A stretch of DNA of 64,000 nt. Source: Roseobacter insulae (GTDB lineage: Bacteria; Pseudomonadota; Alphaproteobacteria; Rhodobacterales; Rhodobacteraceae). The first letter of the stretch is position 1, and each line of letters begins with the position of its first letter. Both the position numbers and the translations under genes were made by a program. This document shows, piece by piece, positions 35,909-45,409 of this stretch. Below the pieces are notes generated by a model that was given only the letters and a program-made list of their open reading frames with translations, ran no database searches and was not told the origin of the DNA. The stretch lies in NCBI RefSeq assembly GCF_019375555.1, contig NZ_JAHXDN010000001.1:411501-475500 (forward strand). The letters run 5' to 3'.

Positions 35909-35934
35909 AAAAAAACCCCGCCACATGGGCGGGG
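35909..35934 (-). terminator. ccrM terminator
   Basis: On the minus strand CCCCGCC pairs with GGCGGGG (35916-35922 with 35928-35934) around a 5-base loop and runs into seven T. It lies about 70 bases after the ccrM stop. Confidence 0.9.
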
Positions 35935-36002
35935 TCAGGTGAGTGCCCACGAAGGCAGCCTCGTTCAGAAGGCCACAGGCACCGGCGGTGTTCAGTGAAG
36001 TC

Positions 36003-37169
<1,167 letters not shown>

Positions 37170-37186
37170 TCAAATTCTTTTTTGAA

Positions 37187-37816
37187 TCAAGGCTTTATGT
37201 TTTTATCTTGATACAACATATTGTGGACTGGCCTGAAGGTACGTCTATGGTGTGGGGTCGGACCAAGATTTCGAAGCGCGGATATGTGGCTTTTTGATCC
37301 ATATCCCATGTTTGTCTCCCACCCATAACCCGGATGCTGTTGCGCTAAATCCACCATGATCCGGTCACGACATATTTTCGCCACAATTGAGGCCGCAGAA
37401 ATCGACAGGCAGCGGGTGTCGCCCTTCACCACGGGCCGGGCAGAAATGTTCATTCCGCGCGGGATCATCGACCCGTCGATCAACACGTGGTCGGGGGCGA
37501 CCTGCAAACCGGCCACGGCGCGCTGCATGGCGAGGTGGCTGGCTCGCAAGATGTTGTGCTGCTCAATCTCGGCAACACTGGCGTGACCGATGGCAACATC
37601 TGCGCAATCCATCAATGCATCGGCGAGAAGGGCCCGCTTTTTCGCGCTGAGCTGTTTTGAATCGTTCAGTCCGTCGGGAATGCACCGGGGGTTCAAGACC
37701 ACTGCCGCCGCGGTGACAGGCCCCGCAAGGGGGCCCCGTCCAACCTCGTCGACACCGGCAACGCGCAGCTTGCCGGCGGCATAGGCGGCTCTTTCCATGT
37801 CGAAGTCAGGTCCCAT
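37187..37816 (-). CDS. rnhB: Ribonuclease HII
   Basis: A 209-residue RNase HII, which cuts RNA in RNA-DNA hybrids and single ribonucleotides in DNA. The first active-site cluster is VAGVDEVGRGPLAGPV near residues 19-34 (Asp, Glu), LNDSKQLSAKKR near 50-61, the second Asp in DHVLIDGSMIP near 113, and AASIVAKICRDRIM near 141-154. The normal C-terminus FRPV is present. It lies upstream of ccrM (86-base gap) in the same direction, an order often seen in Rhodobacterales. Confidence 0.94.
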   Translation of the reverse strand: MGPDFDMERAAYAAGKLRVAGVDEVGRGPLAGPVTAAAVVLNPRCIPDGLNDSKQLSAKKRALLADALMDCADVAIGHASVAEIEQHNILRASHLAMQRAVAGLQVAPDHVLIDGSMIPRGMNISARPVVKGDTRCLSISAASIVAKICRDRIMVDLAQQHPGYGWETNMGYGSKSHISALRNLGPTPHHRRTFRPVHNMLYQDKNIKP

Positions 37817-37860
37817 AGCCTTGCATCCAATGATCTGCGGCGCGGCGCAAGCCCAAATGG

Positions 37861-37889
37861 AAAAACGCGCACCCGCTTGGGGTGCGCGT
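37861..37889 (-). terminator. Second tandem terminator after the secreted-protein gene
   Basis: A 10-bp perfect stem, ACGCGCACCC (37865-37874) with GGGTGCGCGT (37880-37889), is followed on the minus strand by a short T-run. It lies between the upstream minus-strand gene and rnhB. Confidence 0.8.
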
Positions 37890-37898
37890 CACACTGGT

Positions 37899-37932
37899 TA
37901 AAGAAAAAGAAGGGAGCGCCCGAACGCCCCCT
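37899..37932 (-). terminator. First tandem terminator after the secreted-protein gene
   Basis: On the minus strand AGGGGGCG pairs with CGCTCCCT (one G-T pair), then TCTTTTTCTTT follows. It is about 54 bases after the stop of the 37986-38471 gene. Together with 37861-37889 it forms a double stop. Confidence 0.8.
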
Positions 37933-37985
37933 CCAGGTCAAAGCCGGTTTTTGGGGGACCCATCCGGCTTTGCATCGACACGTCC

Positions 37986-38471
37986 TTAACGGCGTGCCAA
38001 TTGGTATCCGTTCTGGCGCAGGCAATAGGCGTCATATCCTGTCCGGCGATATGCATAGCCCGGAACCTTCACGCGCAGTTTGCAGGCCTTCGGCAGCTTT
38101 TCGACATGCTTGTACCGGTCTTCCAGACAGCTCCGCCCGAAATATCTGACACGCCCATCGCGCGTATCAGAGCTGCGCAGACACTCCCCGGGCAGCAATC
38201 GGCGATTTGCCCGGTGCGGCAAGGGGCGCGGTTTGAGGTCATAGGAACGGTTGTGGTTCTGATAAACGGGTGCCCGGTGCGTGTTTCGCGTGACCGCTTG
38301 CTGTTCCTTTTTGCGCTCATTCCGGTCGTGGATAACTTTGCCCACAATCGCGATTCCGGCGATAGCGGCCAGGGCACGCAGCAGGTCTTCGTCAGCGCGG
38401 GCGGGCGCACTGCCAATCGCGGTAACCGCCAAGGCGGCAGCGACAATGGTGGCAATAAATTTACGGTGCAT
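37986..38471 (-). CDS. Exported basic protein, unknown function
   Basis: A 161-residue protein I do not recognise. Residues 1-26 form a signal peptide ending APARA. Then comes a hydrophobic helix LLRALAAIAGIAIVGKVIHDRNERK near 30-54, a basic Pro/His/Arg-rich middle, and a C-terminal domain with four Cys (GECLRSSD, GRSCLEDRY, KACKLRV, AYCLRQNG) likely in two disulfides. Periplasmic or membrane-attached is inferred. Two strong terminators follow it, which suggests it is well expressed. Confidence 0.75.
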   Translation of the reverse strand: MHRKFIATIVAAALAVTAIGSAPARADEDLLRALAAIAGIAIVGKVIHDRNERKKEQQAVTRNTHRAPVYQNHNRSYDLKPRPLPHRANRRLLPGECLRSSDTRDGRVRYFGRSCLEDRYKHVEKLPKACKLRVKVPGYAYRRTGYDAYCLRQNGYQLARR

Positions 38472-38645
38472 CGGGATACCCTTTCAGAACTTTGACTTCG
38501 CCCTCCGAAGCGTCGGGGCTTGTGTCACTCAATCTGGGACTGCCCCAGTCTGACAGGCAATATCGTCGGGCTGTTATTCGATAACACGACGGCTAAGCGC
38601 CCTTTGTTATTGAATATCTCGGTGTTCACGCGCAGGATTGACGTC

Positions 38646-38933
38646 ATGAGACACATGACACGTATCGTCTGCCTGGTCAGCTTTCTGGCATTGCCCCAGA
38701 CGGGTTCGGCCGCCGATTGCTATGCCGATTACAAGGCCAAGCAAGATAACCCCTTGCGGTTACACTACGGTGTGGCGCAAATTTCCGAGTGTTCGAAGAA
38801 AACCGCGAGGGCAGAGCTGTCTGCGCGTCTGGCCGCGCAGGGGTGGACGTTGCTGAACATCGTTTCGGTGTTTGACGAAAGCGGGTTGGCGAAGAGGAAA
38901 CAGAGTGCAGGACCCAACTACCTCCGCTTCTGA
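38646..38933 (+). CDS. Small secreted protein with two cysteines, unknown function
   Basis: A 95-residue protein with a signal peptide (about residues 1-23, cleaved after GSAA) and a mature part ADCYADYKAKQDNPLRLHYGVAQISECSKKTARAELSARLAAQGWTLLNIVSVFDESG. One disulfide between the two Cys is likely. The ATG at 38646 has AGGA eight bases ahead. It overlaps the start of the membrane winged-helix gene by 29 bases, so the two are probably cotranscribed and may work together. No known family is recognised. Confidence 0.75.
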   Translation: MRHMTRIVCLVSFLALPQTGSAADCYADYKAKQDNPLRLHYGVAQISECSKKTARAELSARLAAQGWTLLNIVSVFDESGLAKRKQSAGPNYLRF

Positions 38934-39609
38934 GATGCGTCGCTCCGGTGGCCGGATCGTCATTTTTGGAATAGTTGCTATCGTGTTCATCCTGCTGGTC
39001 GCGGCGGGCATGCTGTTCTGGGCGCTGCCGGACGGCAATGCCTTCAACGCGCGCGTCGAACAGCTGTTTATCGAGAACAACGACCTTACGGCCCAGGCGG
39101 AAATCAAGCTGCTGGAAATCCTGGCGCAGTCCGGCACGGCATTTTCAGACACGTTGATGAGCTACCGGCTGGTGATCTTCGTGCTGCTGGTCTTTGCCAC
39201 TGCGATGCTGATTGCGGCGCTTGTGTTTCTGGTCATGCTGGTTGGATTTAACCGGCGCGTGGCGCAGATCGAACGCGCGGGCATTCAGGTCAATTCGCTG
39301 CTGATCAGTCGGGAAGAAAACACGGTCTATCTCAACAACCTCGGCTTCAAACTTACCGACGCAGCGATGGAGACGATGTCAGTTCTCGCAGAGGCCCGCA
39401 TGGATGACGATGTGCTGTCGGGGTCCGAGATCGAGGGCATGATCTCGGGGCGGTCCGCGGTGGATTGCGAAGAAGCCGCCGGTGCCACGCGCATCAAGCG
39501 CTTGCGGGATACGCTGGGCAATCAGATCGTTTCGGAGCTGCTGGTCAAGAACATTGCCCGCCGCGGCTACATGCTGGCCATCGACAAGGACGTGATCAAG
39601 GTGATCTGA
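38905..39609 (+). CDS. Membrane-anchored winged-helix protein
   Basis: A 234-residue protein with two membrane segments (about 17-41 RIVIFGIVAIVFILLVAAG and 89-114 LVIFVLLVFATAMLIAALV) around a ~45-residue periplasmic loop (NAFNARVEQLFIENNDLTAQAEIKLLEIL). The C-terminal 100 residues look like an OmpR-type winged helix: VYLNNLGFKLTDAAMETMSVLAEA, RSAVDCEEAAGATRIKRLRDTLGNQIVSELLVKNIARRGYML. No receiver domain is present. It may be a membrane-bound regulator, ToxR-like in idea but with the DNA-binding part at the other end. The GTG at 38905 has AGAGGAAA six bases ahead; ATG 38935 is the alternative. Confidence 0.72.
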   Translation: MQDPTTSASEMRRSGGRIVIFGIVAIVFILLVAAGMLFWALPDGNAFNARVEQLFIENNDLTAQAEIKLLEILAQSGTAFSDTLMSYRLVIFVLLVFATAMLIAALVFLVMLVGFNRRVAQIERAGIQVNSLLISREENTVYLNNLGFKLTDAAMETMSVLAEARMDDDVLSGSEIEGMISGRSAVDCEEAAGATRIKRLRDTLGNQIVSELLVKNIARRGYMLAIDKDVIKVI

Positions 39610-39662
39610 ACGCGGGGTTCCGCAAAGCTTGCGCTATCGGGTCGGTTGGTTAGGTTGTCAGA

Positions 39663-40148
39663 ATGCGACGCCTGAAAACATATACTCTGGCTATCCTGCT
39701 GACGGTGGCTGCCTGTCACGCGACAGCCCAAGAGCAGGACTATCGTGTCAACGCCGATGAAATCGATCCGGTGTCCTGCCTGCGCGCGGTATCGGCCTTG
39801 TCGAGCGCCTACCGGTATTCCCTGCAGACCGAATGCGTCAGTATCGCACTCAAGAAGTGTTCAGACGGATCGGAACCAGCGCTTTGTGCGGCGGAGGTTG
39901 TTCGGATGGTCGAGGGTTTTGTCGTTCAGTCCAGACCGATGCTGCCTGCCGTCATCGGTGCCTCGGAGTTCAAGGAGCGGGCCTATCGGCGCAGGCTGCA
40001 AAACCTTGATGCAAGGCTAGCAAAACCACAGGCCTGTGCGGATGCCGGCACTGCGTTCGACGAACAGGCCTGTAAAATCAGGTATTTGTCACTGATGACC
40101 TGGGATTTGCTGACGGCGGCGCGCATGGCCTACATCAGTTTGCGGTAG
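39663..40148 (+). CDS. Secreted Cys-containing protein, unknown function
   Basis: A 161-residue protein with a signal peptide (residues about 1-22, MRRLKTYTLAILLTVAACHA, ending ATAQ). The mature part is helical with six Cys (SCLRAV, TECVSIALKKCSDG, ALCAAE, QACADAG, QACKIRY), probably three disulfides, and the motif WDLLTAARMAYISLR at the end. No family is recognised. A lipobox-like AAC precedes the cleavage region, so a lipoprotein is possible. It follows the membrane winged-helix gene by 53 bases on the same strand. Confidence 0.7.
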   Translation: MRRLKTYTLAILLTVAACHATAQEQDYRVNADEIDPVSCLRAVSALSSAYRYSLQTECVSIALKKCSDGSEPALCAAEVVRMVEGFVVQSRPMLPAVIGASEFKERAYRRRLQNLDARLAKPQACADAGTAFDEQACKIRYLSLMTWDLLTAARMAYISLR

Positions 40149-40223
40149 GCCATTTGCGGCTCTGGTCATTTCTTTCCATCTGAGCCTAGGTTGTGCGCAA
40201 CAGTTTTCATGAGGATATCAACC

Positions 40224-41000
40224 ATGCCCGCCCCGATCAATTCGTTCAAAAAAGCCCTCGCCGACGGGAAAACCCTGTTCGGCTGCTGGATGGGCCTGTC
40301 GGACCGGTATCCGGCTGAAGTCATGGGCAACGCCGGGTTTGACTGGCTGGTGATCGACGCAGAGCATTCGCCCAATGATCTGCGCACGATCCGCGACCAG
40401 CTGATGATACTCGATCACTCCGACAGCCACCCGGTCGTGCGCGTACCCATTGGCGAGACATGGATCATCAAGCAGGTTCTCGACGCCGGAGCCCAGACAA
40501 TTCTTGTCCCGATGGTCGAAAGCGCCGATCAGGCGCGCCAGCTGGTGCGGGCCGTGCGGTATCCTCCGACCGGTGATCGCGGGGTCGGTTATTCGCTCGC
40601 CCGGGCATCGCAATTCGGCACCACCGAGAACTACGGCCCCACCGCCGACGCCCAGATATGTCTGCTGGTGCAGGTGGAAAATCGCAAAGGTCTGGCCGCA
40701 TTGGACGAGATTCTCGAGATCGAGGGGATTGACGGTGTCTTTGTCGGTCCTGCGGATCTTGCCGCCGATCTGGGGCATCTGGAGGATATGTTCCATCCGG
40801 ATGTGCAGAAAACCATCATGGATACGCTGGCGAAAATCTCGGCGGCCGGTAAACCCGCGGGAATCCTGACGACGAATGAAACCATGATCAACGACAGCCT
40901 GAAAGCAGGCGCGCGATTCGTTGCCGTTGCCCTGGACATCGACATGTTGTTGCAAACTGCCAGGAAAACGGCTGCCAAATGGAAGAACAACACGGTGTGA
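40224..41000 (+). CDS. HpcH/HpaI family aldolase
   Basis: A 258-residue class II pyruvate aldolase. Motifs are FGCWMGLSDRYPAEVMGNAGFDWLVIDAEHSPND (about 18-51), VRVPIGETWIIKQVLDAGAQTILVPMVESADQAR (about 72-105), VGYSLARAS near 125 and VFVGPADLAADLG near 172-184, with the metal ligands Glu and Asp. Enzymes of this type split or join 4-hydroxy-2-oxo acids with pyruvate. The natural substrate (2-keto-3-deoxy sugar acid or 4-hydroxy-2-oxoheptanedioate) is not clear. The ATG has GAGGAT ahead. Confidence 0.9.
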   Translation: MPAPINSFKKALADGKTLFGCWMGLSDRYPAEVMGNAGFDWLVIDAEHSPNDLRTIRDQLMILDHSDSHPVVRVPIGETWIIKQVLDAGAQTILVPMVESADQARQLVRAVRYPPTGDRGVGYSLARASQFGTTENYGPTADAQICLLVQVENRKGLAALDEILEIEGIDGVFVGPADLAADLGHLEDMFHPDVQKTIMDTLAKISAAGKPAGILTTNETMINDSLKAGARFVAVALDIDMLLQTARKTAAKWKNNTV

Positions 41001-41068
41001 GGCCCTTCCCCCCACGACCTTAGGGGTATAAGAGGCGCGCACCATCACTTGAACATTGGAGTAAACAG

Positions 41069-42091
41069 ATGGGTTACCGCGTCGTTGTTGCGGGTGCCAC
41101 AGGTAATGTGGGCCGCGAAATGCTGAACATTCTTTCTGAACGCCACTTCCCCGTGGACGAGCTTGCCGTTCTCGCAAGCCGGAAGTCCTTGGGTACGGAA
41201 GTCAGCTTTGGCGAGAAGACGCTGAAGACAACGGACCTTGACACGTTTGATTTCACGGGTTGGGATATCGCGCTTTTTGCCGTGGGCTCAGAGGCGACCA
41301 AGCAATACGCACCCAAGGCCGCGAAAGCGGGCTGCATCGTCATTGATAACTCGTCGCTCTATCGCTACGACCCCGATGTGCCTCTGATTGTGCCGGAAGT
41401 GAACGCGGATGCGATCACCGGCTATTCCAAAAAGAACATCATCGCCAACCCCAATTGCTCGACCGCGCAGATGGTCGTGGCTCTCAAGCCGCTGCATGAT
41501 CGCGCAACCATCAAACGCGTGGTTGTTTCGACCTACCAGTCGGTGTCGGGTGCGGGCAAAGAAGGCATTGATGAACTTTGGGATCAGACGAAGTCGATCT
41601 ACAACCCGGTCGATGACAAGCCGGCCAGAAAGTTCACCAAGCAGATCGCTTTCAACGTCATTCCGCATATCGATGCTTTCATGGATTCAGGCGAGACCAA
41701 GGAAGAGTGGAAAATGGTCGCGGAGACCAAGAAGATCGTCGACCCGTCGATCAAGGTTACGGCAACCTGCGTCCGCGTACCCGTGTTCGTGGGCCATTCG
41801 GAGGCTGTGAACATCGAGTTCGAAGATCATCTGGACGAAGACGAAGCCCGCGAGATTCTGCGCGAAGCACCGGGCGTGATGGTGATCGACAAGCGCGAAG
41901 ACGGCGGCTATGTCACGCCGGTTGAATGCGTTGGCGATTTCGCCACCTTTATCAGCCGTATCCGTCAGGACAGCACGATCGACAATGGTCTGAACCTCTG
42001 GTGCGTATCTGACAACCTGCGCAAGGGTGCTGCGTTGAACGCGGTCCAGATTGCGGAGTTGCTGGGCAACCGGGTCTTGCAAAAAGGGTAA
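41069..42091 (+). CDS. asd: Aspartate-semialdehyde dehydrogenase
   Basis: A 340-residue NADP enzyme that reduces aspartyl phosphate to the semialdehyde used for lysine, threonine, methionine and diaminopimelate. The cofactor motif is VVVAGATGNVGREML near residues 5-19, the nucleophile Cys in NPNCSTAQMV near 130-139, and the substrate Gln/His region SVSGAGKEG near 160 and RVPVFVGHSEAVNIEF near 235-250. Length is normal. A strong terminator follows 25 bases after the stop, so it is a single transcript with its own promoter. Confidence 0.95.
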   Translation: MGYRVVVAGATGNVGREMLNILSERHFPVDELAVLASRKSLGTEVSFGEKTLKTTDLDTFDFTGWDIALFAVGSEATKQYAPKAAKAGCIVIDNSSLYRYDPDVPLIVPEVNADAITGYSKKNIIANPNCSTAQMVVALKPLHDRATIKRVVVSTYQSVSGAGKEGIDELWDQTKSIYNPVDDKPARKFTKQIAFNVIPHIDAFMDSGETKEEWKMVAETKKIVDPSIKVTATCVRVPVFVGHSEAVNIEFEDHLDEDEAREILREAPGVMVIDKREDGGYVTPVECVGDFATFISRIRQDSTIDNGLNLWCVSDNLRKGAALNAVQIAELLGNRVLQKG

Positions 42092-42116
42092 TCAGCCCAC
42101 CCTGAACGAAACAAAT

Positions 42117-42150
42117 AAGCCCGGAGGCATCGGAACCTCCGGGCTTTCTT
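42117..42150 (+). terminator. asd terminator
   Basis: An 11-bp perfect stem, AAGCCCGGAGG (42117-42127) with CCTCCGGGCTT (42136-42146), runs into TTTCTTG. A-residues on the left side make it possibly active in both directions. Confidence 0.92.
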
Positions 42151-42234
42151 GTCTTCGGCGTCAAGCAGGCTTGGTGCCGTATTCGGCTGCCGGAACCCTT
42201 GGGACCTGCCGACATGCGGGTTCCTGCTGACCAG

Positions 42235-42897
42235 CTACGCGCGCAGCAACGTCATTATGTCTGACATGACCTGAAGAAACGGTTGCTCCTGACCGCTTTT
42301 GTAGACTTCCAGCTCACTGTTGTTTTTGACAAATTCCTCTTGGCTCATCTCACCCTCCGCAACAGACAGCAGGGCGTGGTAGCGGGTTCGGAAAACAAGG
42401 TCCGGATTCTCCGCCCGCCCATATTCAACCGAGGCGCCACCATTCTCGACTTTCAGGATCATTTCCTCTCCGTCTACAATCAGCGCGGCGCGCAGGTCAA
42501 CGTTGTCGGGTGCCACTCGGTGTGCAGCAGCACCCATGGTAAAGGCGACGGTGCGCAGGTTGCCCGGCTCAACGATATCGCCCTCCGCCGGAAACCTGCC
42601 GCCGAACATTGCCAGCTCAAAAAGGATGTCACGGGTCTTTCTGCCCAGGACGGTAAGGCTGTAGAGCGATGCGCCATGCGCGCCATCGGCTTTTTCCACC
42701 AGCCCGTCTGCAACCAGTTTGACCAGTCTTTCCGTCAGCAGGTTTGCCGCAATCCCGGTCAGCCCGCGCTGCAGGTCGGTGAAACGCGCCGGGCCGGCAT
42801 GCAAATCGCGCAGGATAAGCAGTGTCCACCGATCCCCAATTCGGTCGAGTCCGCGTGCAACCGGACAGAGCAATTTATACGAACGCGGTTTCGCCAT
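42235..42897 (-). CDS. HxlR-family regulator with C-terminal sterol-carrier-like domain
   Basis: A 220-residue regulator. The N-terminal winged helix (about 10-100) is HxlR-type: LLCPVARGLDRIGDRWTLLILRDLHAGPARFTDLQRGLTGIAANLLTERLVKLVADGLVE. The C-terminal ~100 residues (VDLRAALIVDGEEMILKVENGGASVEYG) resemble an SCP-2-like fold that could sense a lipophilic ligand (inference). The ATG at 42897 has GAGG five bases ahead; GTG two codons earlier is weaker. It is divergent from the NmrA-like gene with an operator-like palindrome between, suggesting that it controls that pair. Confidence 0.85.
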   Translation of the reverse strand: MAKPRSYKLLCPVARGLDRIGDRWTLLILRDLHAGPARFTDLQRGLTGIAANLLTERLVKLVADGLVEKADGAHGASLYSLTVLGRKTRDILFELAMFGGRFPAEGDIVEPGNLRTVAFTMGAAAHRVAPDNVDLRAALIVDGEEMILKVENGGASVEYGRAENPDLVFRTRYHALLSVAEGEMSQEEFVKNNSELEVYKSGQEQPFLQVMSDIMTLLRA

Positions 42898-42916
42898 CTT
42901 CACCTCACGGATTTGT

Positions 42917-42935
42917 TACTTTATTTTTTAAAGTA
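42917..42935. promoter_or_regulatory. Operator palindrome for the HxlR regulator
   Basis: TACTTT and AAAGTA are perfect inverted halves separated by seven bases (ATTTTTT). The site is 20 bases upstream of the regulator start and 43 bases upstream of the divergent NmrA-like gene, a position fit for repressing both. HxlR dimers bind AT-rich palindromes of this sort. Confidence 0.6.
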
Positions 42936-42978
42936 TCAGCTTTAGTTCTCTAATCAGAGATGAACCGGAGGCACTTTC

Positions 42979-44082
42979 ATGTCAACAACCCCCAAGATTC
43001 TGGTGACCAGCGCAGCGGGCAAAACAGGTTTTCAGGTGGCGCTTCAACTCCGCGAGAAGGATGTGCCTGTCCGCGCTTTCGTGCGCCGGCAGGACGCCCG
43101 CGCCGACAGGCTCGCGGCTGCCGGTGCCGAGGTCTTCATCGGCAATCAATATGCGCTCACAGACCTGCGCCGGGCCATGAACGGCGTGCAGCGCGCGTAC
43201 CAATGTGCGCCGACGGCACCCAACGGTCTTCATTTCAACGCAACCTTCTCCGCCGCGGCCTACGAAGCGCGTCTGGAGCATGTAGTCAGCCTCGGACAAT
43301 GGCTCTCCAGCGTCGATCACCCATCGCTTTTCACCCGCGAAGTGTACATCAGTGACATTCTGATCGGTATGCGCGCGGAAATGTCTGTCACCATCGTCAA
43401 CCCGGGCTGGTTCGCCGATAACTATCTGATGGGAATTGACATGGCGGCGCATCTGGGACTGCTTGCGATGCCGCTTGGCGATGGAACGGTCAAAAAAAAC
43501 GCACCGCCGTCCAATGAAGATATTGCGCGCGTCGCCGTTGCTGCTTTGATGGACCCGGCAGCCCACGCGGGGCGCACATACAGACCAACAGGCCCCGTGC
43601 TTATGTCGCCAAATGAGATCGCCTCGGCGATGGGGCGGGCGCTGGGACGCAAGGTCACATATCGCGACATTTCTGATCGCATGATGCTCAAGGCGCTCAG
43701 GGCAGTGCCGCCGTCGAATTACTCCGAGGCCGCCGTCTCGCAGCTGGCCATCTATGCCGAGGAGTATCGGCGGGGCGCCTTCGCCGTGAACGCGCCGACA
43801 GAGGCTGTCGCCACGATCGGAGGGCAGGCACCGGAACTCTTTGAGGCGATCGTGCGCAGAACTGTCGCTGCGCGCCCGGACCTTGCGCGCAGTGGCCTGC
43901 GGTCACTGACCGCCCTTGGGGTTTTCGCCAAGATGCTTGTGACGCGCCCGCCTGATCTGGAACGCATGGCCGCCGACAGGGACTTCGTGCAACTGAAAAC
44001 ACCACGTCTGTGCCAGGACGACCCATCATGGCGCAAATCACACTCCCCCGACCCCGAAAACACACCCAGAGAGGCTGCATGA
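42979..44082 (+). CDS. NmrA-like NAD(P)-binding protein
   Basis: A 367-residue atypical SDR. The nucleotide motif ILVTSAAGKTGFQVALQL (residues 7-24) has the Gly spacing of the NmrA group, with VRAFVRRQDARADRL near 31-45 for NADP. The Tyr/Lys pair of active SDRs is not evident, so it may be a redox sensor or a quinone reductase (QorB-like). The C-terminal third is a longer helical extension than usual. It is followed after one base by a DUF1330 gene and divergent from the HxlR regulator, a common setting for quinone or electrophile response. Confidence 0.82.
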   Translation: MSTTPKILVTSAAGKTGFQVALQLREKDVPVRAFVRRQDARADRLAAAGAEVFIGNQYALTDLRRAMNGVQRAYQCAPTAPNGLHFNATFSAAAYEARLEHVVSLGQWLSSVDHPSLFTREVYISDILIGMRAEMSVTIVNPGWFADNYLMGIDMAAHLGLLAMPLGDGTVKKNAPPSNEDIARVAVAALMDPAAHAGRTYRPTGPVLMSPNEIASAMGRALGRKVTYRDISDRMMLKALRAVPPSNYSEAAVSQLAIYAEEYRRGAFAVNAPTEAVATIGGQAPELFEAIVRRTVAARPDLARSGLRSLTALGVFAKMLVTRPPDLERMAADRDFVQLKTPRLCQDDPSWRKSHSPDPENTPREAA

Positions 44083-44083
44083 C

Positions 44084-44377
44084 ATGACCGCGATCATGAT
44101 TTCCACAATTTCCGTCACTGATCCCAAGGGATTTCAGGATTACATGGCCAGAACACAGGCGGTGGCGCGCCCCTACGGTGCACAAATGATGTTTCGCGGC
44201 CAGAGAAGCGAAACCCTGTCCGGCAACGCATCAAACGGTGACATGGTGGTTGTGGTCTCCTTTCCCGATCTGGAAGCTCTGCAAAGGTGGCATGCATCAC
44301 CCGAGTATCGGGAGATCATCGCGCTGCGGGACGCGAGCTCGGATCAAGTGATGACGGCTTACGGACCGATGTCTTAA
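44084..44377 (+). CDS. DUF1330 family protein
   Basis: A 97-residue dimeric alpha/beta-barrel protein. The pattern ISVTDPKGFQDYMARTQAVARPYGAQMMFRGQ (about 9-40) and VVVSFPDLEALQRWHASPEYREIIALRDASSDQVMTAYG (about 56-94) is that of DUF1330, related to antibiotic monooxygenases. No catalytic role is established. It starts one base after the NmrA-like stop, so the two are cotranscribed and probably both under HxlR control. Confidence 0.85.
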   Translation: MTAIMISTISVTDPKGFQDYMARTQAVARPYGAQMMFRGQRSETLSGNASNGDMVVVVSFPDLEALQRWHASPEYREIIALRDASSDQVMTAYGPMS

Positions 44378-44461
44378 AGGCACACATCCGGGATAGCAGA
44401 TGAAGCGCCGCTCATTCTCTCGGCGTTCCGGGTATTTAGTATGATGAGCTGAAGCCCGGTT

Positions 44462-45214
44462 TCAGCGTCGGAGGCTGGCGCGGTATTCGGTTGGCGACAT
44501 CTGCATGCAATCACGGAAAGCCGCGTTGAAACCGGACAGCGATCCATACCCCACCCGCAGGGCAATCTGGGTCACGGGCGCATCGGACATGGCAAGCGCC
44601 TCAACCGCGTTCATGATGCGGATGCGCCGCAATACCTCGCGCCACGTCATACCCATTTCGCTGGCAAATCGCCGGGCCAGCGCGCGCGACGACTGGTGAG
44701 TCAGCCGCGCGATCTCGTCGAACGTCGGGCTGTCATGCGCCCGATCTTCCGTCAGTTGAACGGCGGCTTTCAGCGCAGGTGACACCGGCATGGGTAAAAC
44801 GCATTTGCTGGGGTGCGCGGACAGGTGCACCACCACCTCCGCCAAGGTGCCGAAGATGCGCGTTGCAAATGGTGACAGCGGTCCGCTGTCAGGGCCCCAT
44901 TCCCGGCACGCCTTCACCAGCTCCCTTGCCAGCGGCGTCATATCGAAAACACTGAGTATTTGGTCAGGCGGCCCCATGAAAGCCGGTGAGAAAAGCACCG
45001 ATGCGGAGGTCAGTCGCGACAAGACGGTTATCGTGACCGGGTGGTTCGCGCAGATCAGGGCTGCGCGCGCGGGCGGCAGCGTCCAGCGTTTTCCATCCGC
45101 TTCAAGCCGCAGCGTTCCTTCCAGCGCATAGAGCAGATAATGGCGATCCGTCTGGAATTCAGACGGGCCCGCCGGGTCGAAACTTCGGTGAAAGCAGTAA
45201 GCCTCTGGCTGCAT
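44462..45214 (-). CDS. AraC-family transcriptional regulator
   Basis: A 250-residue regulator. The N-terminal half is a cupin-like sensor (RHYLLYALEGTLRLEADGKRWTLPPARAALI). The C-terminal ~100 residues have two helix-turn-helix units: FDEIARLTHQSSRALARRFASEMGMTWREVLRRIRI and VTQIALRVGYGSLSGFNAAFRDCMQMSPTEYRA, the AraC signature. The ligand and targets are unknown. It is convergent with the DUF1330 gene (84-base gap). No neighbour is an obvious target. Confidence 0.92.
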   Translation of the reverse strand: MQPEAYCFHRSFDPAGPSEFQTDRHYLLYALEGTLRLEADGKRWTLPPARAALICANHPVTITVLSRLTSASVLFSPAFMGPPDQILSVFDMTPLARELVKACREWGPDSGPLSPFATRIFGTLAEVVVHLSAHPSKCVLPMPVSPALKAAVQLTEDRAHDSPTFDEIARLTHQSSRALARRFASEMGMTWREVLRRIRIMNAVEALAMSDAPVTQIALRVGYGSLSGFNAAFRDCMQMSPTEYRASLRR

Positions 45215-45409
45215 GGTGTCAGTTTAGGTCCTCGATAGGCGCAGCGTCAAATCGCCGCCCAAGCGCAGGATCAGGACGTGGTGGAGAGACCCAACAACGC
45301 GTCACACCCCGAACCGCGTCCCGGTCCCGCATCAGGATCCGAAGGGTCGGATCCCTGCGGTCTTCTGACCCCGGCAAGGCGACATGCGCGACGAGCATTT
45401 CCGGTCCTT

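Noticed and set aside
45215-45409. Short plus-strand frames between the AraC regulator and the methyltransferase
   Set aside because: Arg/Pro-rich with no ribosome site; nothing else such as a repeat or hairpin stands out.
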